Assembly (NCBI GenBank): GCA_020426425.1
Contig: JAGQQB010000164.1
Coordinates: 1-7,977, forward strand
DNA from: Planctomycetaceae bacterium
GTDB taxonomy: Bacteria > Planctomycetota > Planctomycetia > Planctomycetales > Planctomycetaceae
Length of the DNA stretch: 7,977 nucleotides
Direction of reading: 5' to 3'
In this document: in pieces, positions 7,114-7,977 of the stretch
Layout: each line of letters opens with the position of its first letter
How positions within the stretch are numbered: position 1 is the stretch's first letter
Made by a program: the position numbers and the translations under genes
Notes under the pieces: generated by a model
What the model saw: only the letters and a program-made list of their open reading frames with translations
Database searches by the model: none
Told to the model about the DNA's origin: nothing

Positions 7114-7977
7114 TTAGATCTCGCGACAGTACACCAAAGGAATCCCTCCCTCCACAATGGCCGCTTCACGCTCCATCGCCGTTGGGGTGACCGCCCGGCC
7201 TTCGGACCCTTCTAGAGTAAACTGACGTGCCCGTCGCAATTGATTCAAACCCGCATCAAATTCACTGCGAGCATACTGCCCCAGCGCTCTCCGCAGTTCA
7301 AGTAGCTTCACGAAGTTTCGCGAGCCATTGGCCCGATTCAGGTGAGCGAACGCGTCCCGAAAATCCTGCTCAAAATTCCCGGCCTGCCCAGGCGATACCG
7401 CTTCACGATCTGAACCAGGGGACGACTGTGCGGATGCGGCACCAGGCGCGCCACTGCGGACATCTTCTAGCAAGAACAGATACCAGGACTTGTTCTGAAT
7501 CGCGCCGATTCCCGGCGGCAACTCGTTCTGTTCAATGCGATGACGGAGCGACTGCTTGAAGCCGTTCACGAGCGCAGGATGCAGCAGCGACTTCGGCGGC
7601 AGACTGTCACTCTTCACCAGTCGTACAGTTGGCTTGAGCACTGCTAACAGGATCGTTTCGATCCATCTTGGTATCCCGGCCACTTGATCCGCTTGGGAGA
7701 GTGGAAACCACGGACTGTTCTTCTGCTTGGGAAAGACGAGAGCGGCCGCGTCGCTGAAGGGGGGACTTGCGAGCGCCTTCTTGAAGAACGGGTGTGCCAC
7801 TTCGACGTGCATTTCGGCAGCCAGTTCTTCCGTAGTCGGCAAGTCACCCAATGCCCCGCCATCGCAGCGCCGCTGCAGGATTTCAAGCAATCGAGTCGGG
7901 AGTTGATCCGCACCAGCAATGAGATACCAGGGACCGTCCTTCTGCTTCGGAAACACCAGAGCAGCCGCGTCGCTGAA
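7114..7977 (-). CDS. Hypothetical protein with repeated modules and possible winged-helix C-terminus (5' part outside window)
   Basis: The frame is open to the right edge, so the N-terminus is missing; 287 residues are visible. I do not recognise the family. The visible part begins with FSDAAALVFPKQK, and the same motif, with PW(Y/F) after it, recurs 73 residues later (from residue 74). A third, diverged copy is LPPGIGAIQNKSWYLFLLED (about 153-172). Each copy follows a helical segment such as HPFFKKALASPP or NGFKQSLRHRIEQNE, so each unit looks like helices plus a beta-hairpin, a winged-helix-like plan. After a low-complexity linker rich in Ala, Ser, Gly and Pro (about 175-200) comes a compact end with FVKLLELRRALG, EFDAGLNQLRRARQFTLEG and a final GGIPLVYCREI. 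This too resembles a winged helix. There is no signal peptide or membrane segment in the visible part. It is probably the upstream member of the same operon and may be an adaptor or DNA-binding subunit, which is inference. The stop is TAA at 7114-7116. Confidence 0.75.
   Translation of the reverse strand, partial: FSDAAALVFPKQKDGPWYLIAGADQLPTRLLEILQRRCDGGALGDLPTTEELAAEMHVEVAHPFFKKALASPPFSDAAALVFPKQKNSPWFPLSQADQVAGIPRWIETILLAVLKPTVRLVKSDSLPPKSLLHPALVNGFKQSLRHRIEQNELPPGIGAIQNKSWYLFLLEDVRSGAPGAASAQSSPGSDREAVSPGQAGNFEQDFRDAFAHLNRANGSRNFVKLLELRRALGQYARSEFDAGLNQLRRARQFTLEGSEGRAVTPTAMEREAAIVEGGIPLVYCREI
7708..7977 (-). repeat. Tandem coding repeat, period 219 bases (73 codons)
   Basis: The 51 bases at 7977-7927 and at 7758-7708, read on the minus strand, match at 44 of 51 positions and encode 15 identical residues out of 17. 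Five of the seven differences are synonymous third-position changes. This pattern suggests an internal duplication held by selection on the protein. The rest of each unit is much more diverged. The first copy touches the window edge, so further copies upstream are possible. Confidence 0.85.

Noticed and set aside
2364..7977. Assignment of the block to DndFGH/Dpt-type phosphorothioate restriction
   Set aside because: DptH is also HerA-related and that system also has three proteins, but the Cas4-like N-terminal nuclease and the repeat protein do not fit what I know of DptF/G/H, and no dnd modification genes are visible. A profile search would settle it.

Overview
The window looks like bacterial chromosome of fairly high GC. 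The style (lipoyl synthase next to a serine hydrolase, a YhbH/YeaH-type protein, large multidomain ATPases, weak Shine-Dalgarno signals except one) would suit a Planctomycetota-like organism. That assignment is an impression from protein style and is tentative. I see no tRNA, rRNA, insertion sequence, CRISPR array or integrase.

Layout. On the + strand at the left edge are the last 59 codons of lipoyl synthase (lipA). Five bases later comes a 246-residue alpha/beta-hydrolase with a GHSGGG nucleophile elbow. Everything else is on the - strand and runs leftward. The hydrolase converges, with a 7-base gap, on a DUF444 (YhbH/YeaH) protein with a complete von Willebrand A metal site (935-2041). This gene has its own GGAGG ribosome site and a possible promoter, in a 322-base gap (2042-2363) that I read as intergenic.

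To the right lies a compact three-gene block, transcribed in the order 7977 to 2364. The first gene is cut by the right edge and encodes a protein with repeated modules (period 73 residues) and a possible winged-helix C-terminus. The second is a 775-residue P-loop ATPase resembling ORC/STAND proteins, with an unassigned C-terminal half. The third is a 781-residue fusion of a Cas4-like iron-sulfur PD-(D/E)XK nuclease to a HerA/FtsK-type ATPase. The gaps between these genes are 37 and 39 bases (the second only 6 if an upstream GTG start is used), so they probably form one operon.

How they may work together. The operon combines a probable DNA-end-processing nuclease with a pumping ATPase, a switch-like or loader ATPase, and a possible DNA-binding or adaptor protein. 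Those are the parts expected of a DNA-processing or anti-phage machine. No methylase, PglZ, Cas1/Cas2 or dnd marker is visible, so it matches no named multi-gene defence system that I can recognise from this window. The defence role is inference. More genes of the block may lie beyond the right edge. The DUF444 gene may or may not belong to it.
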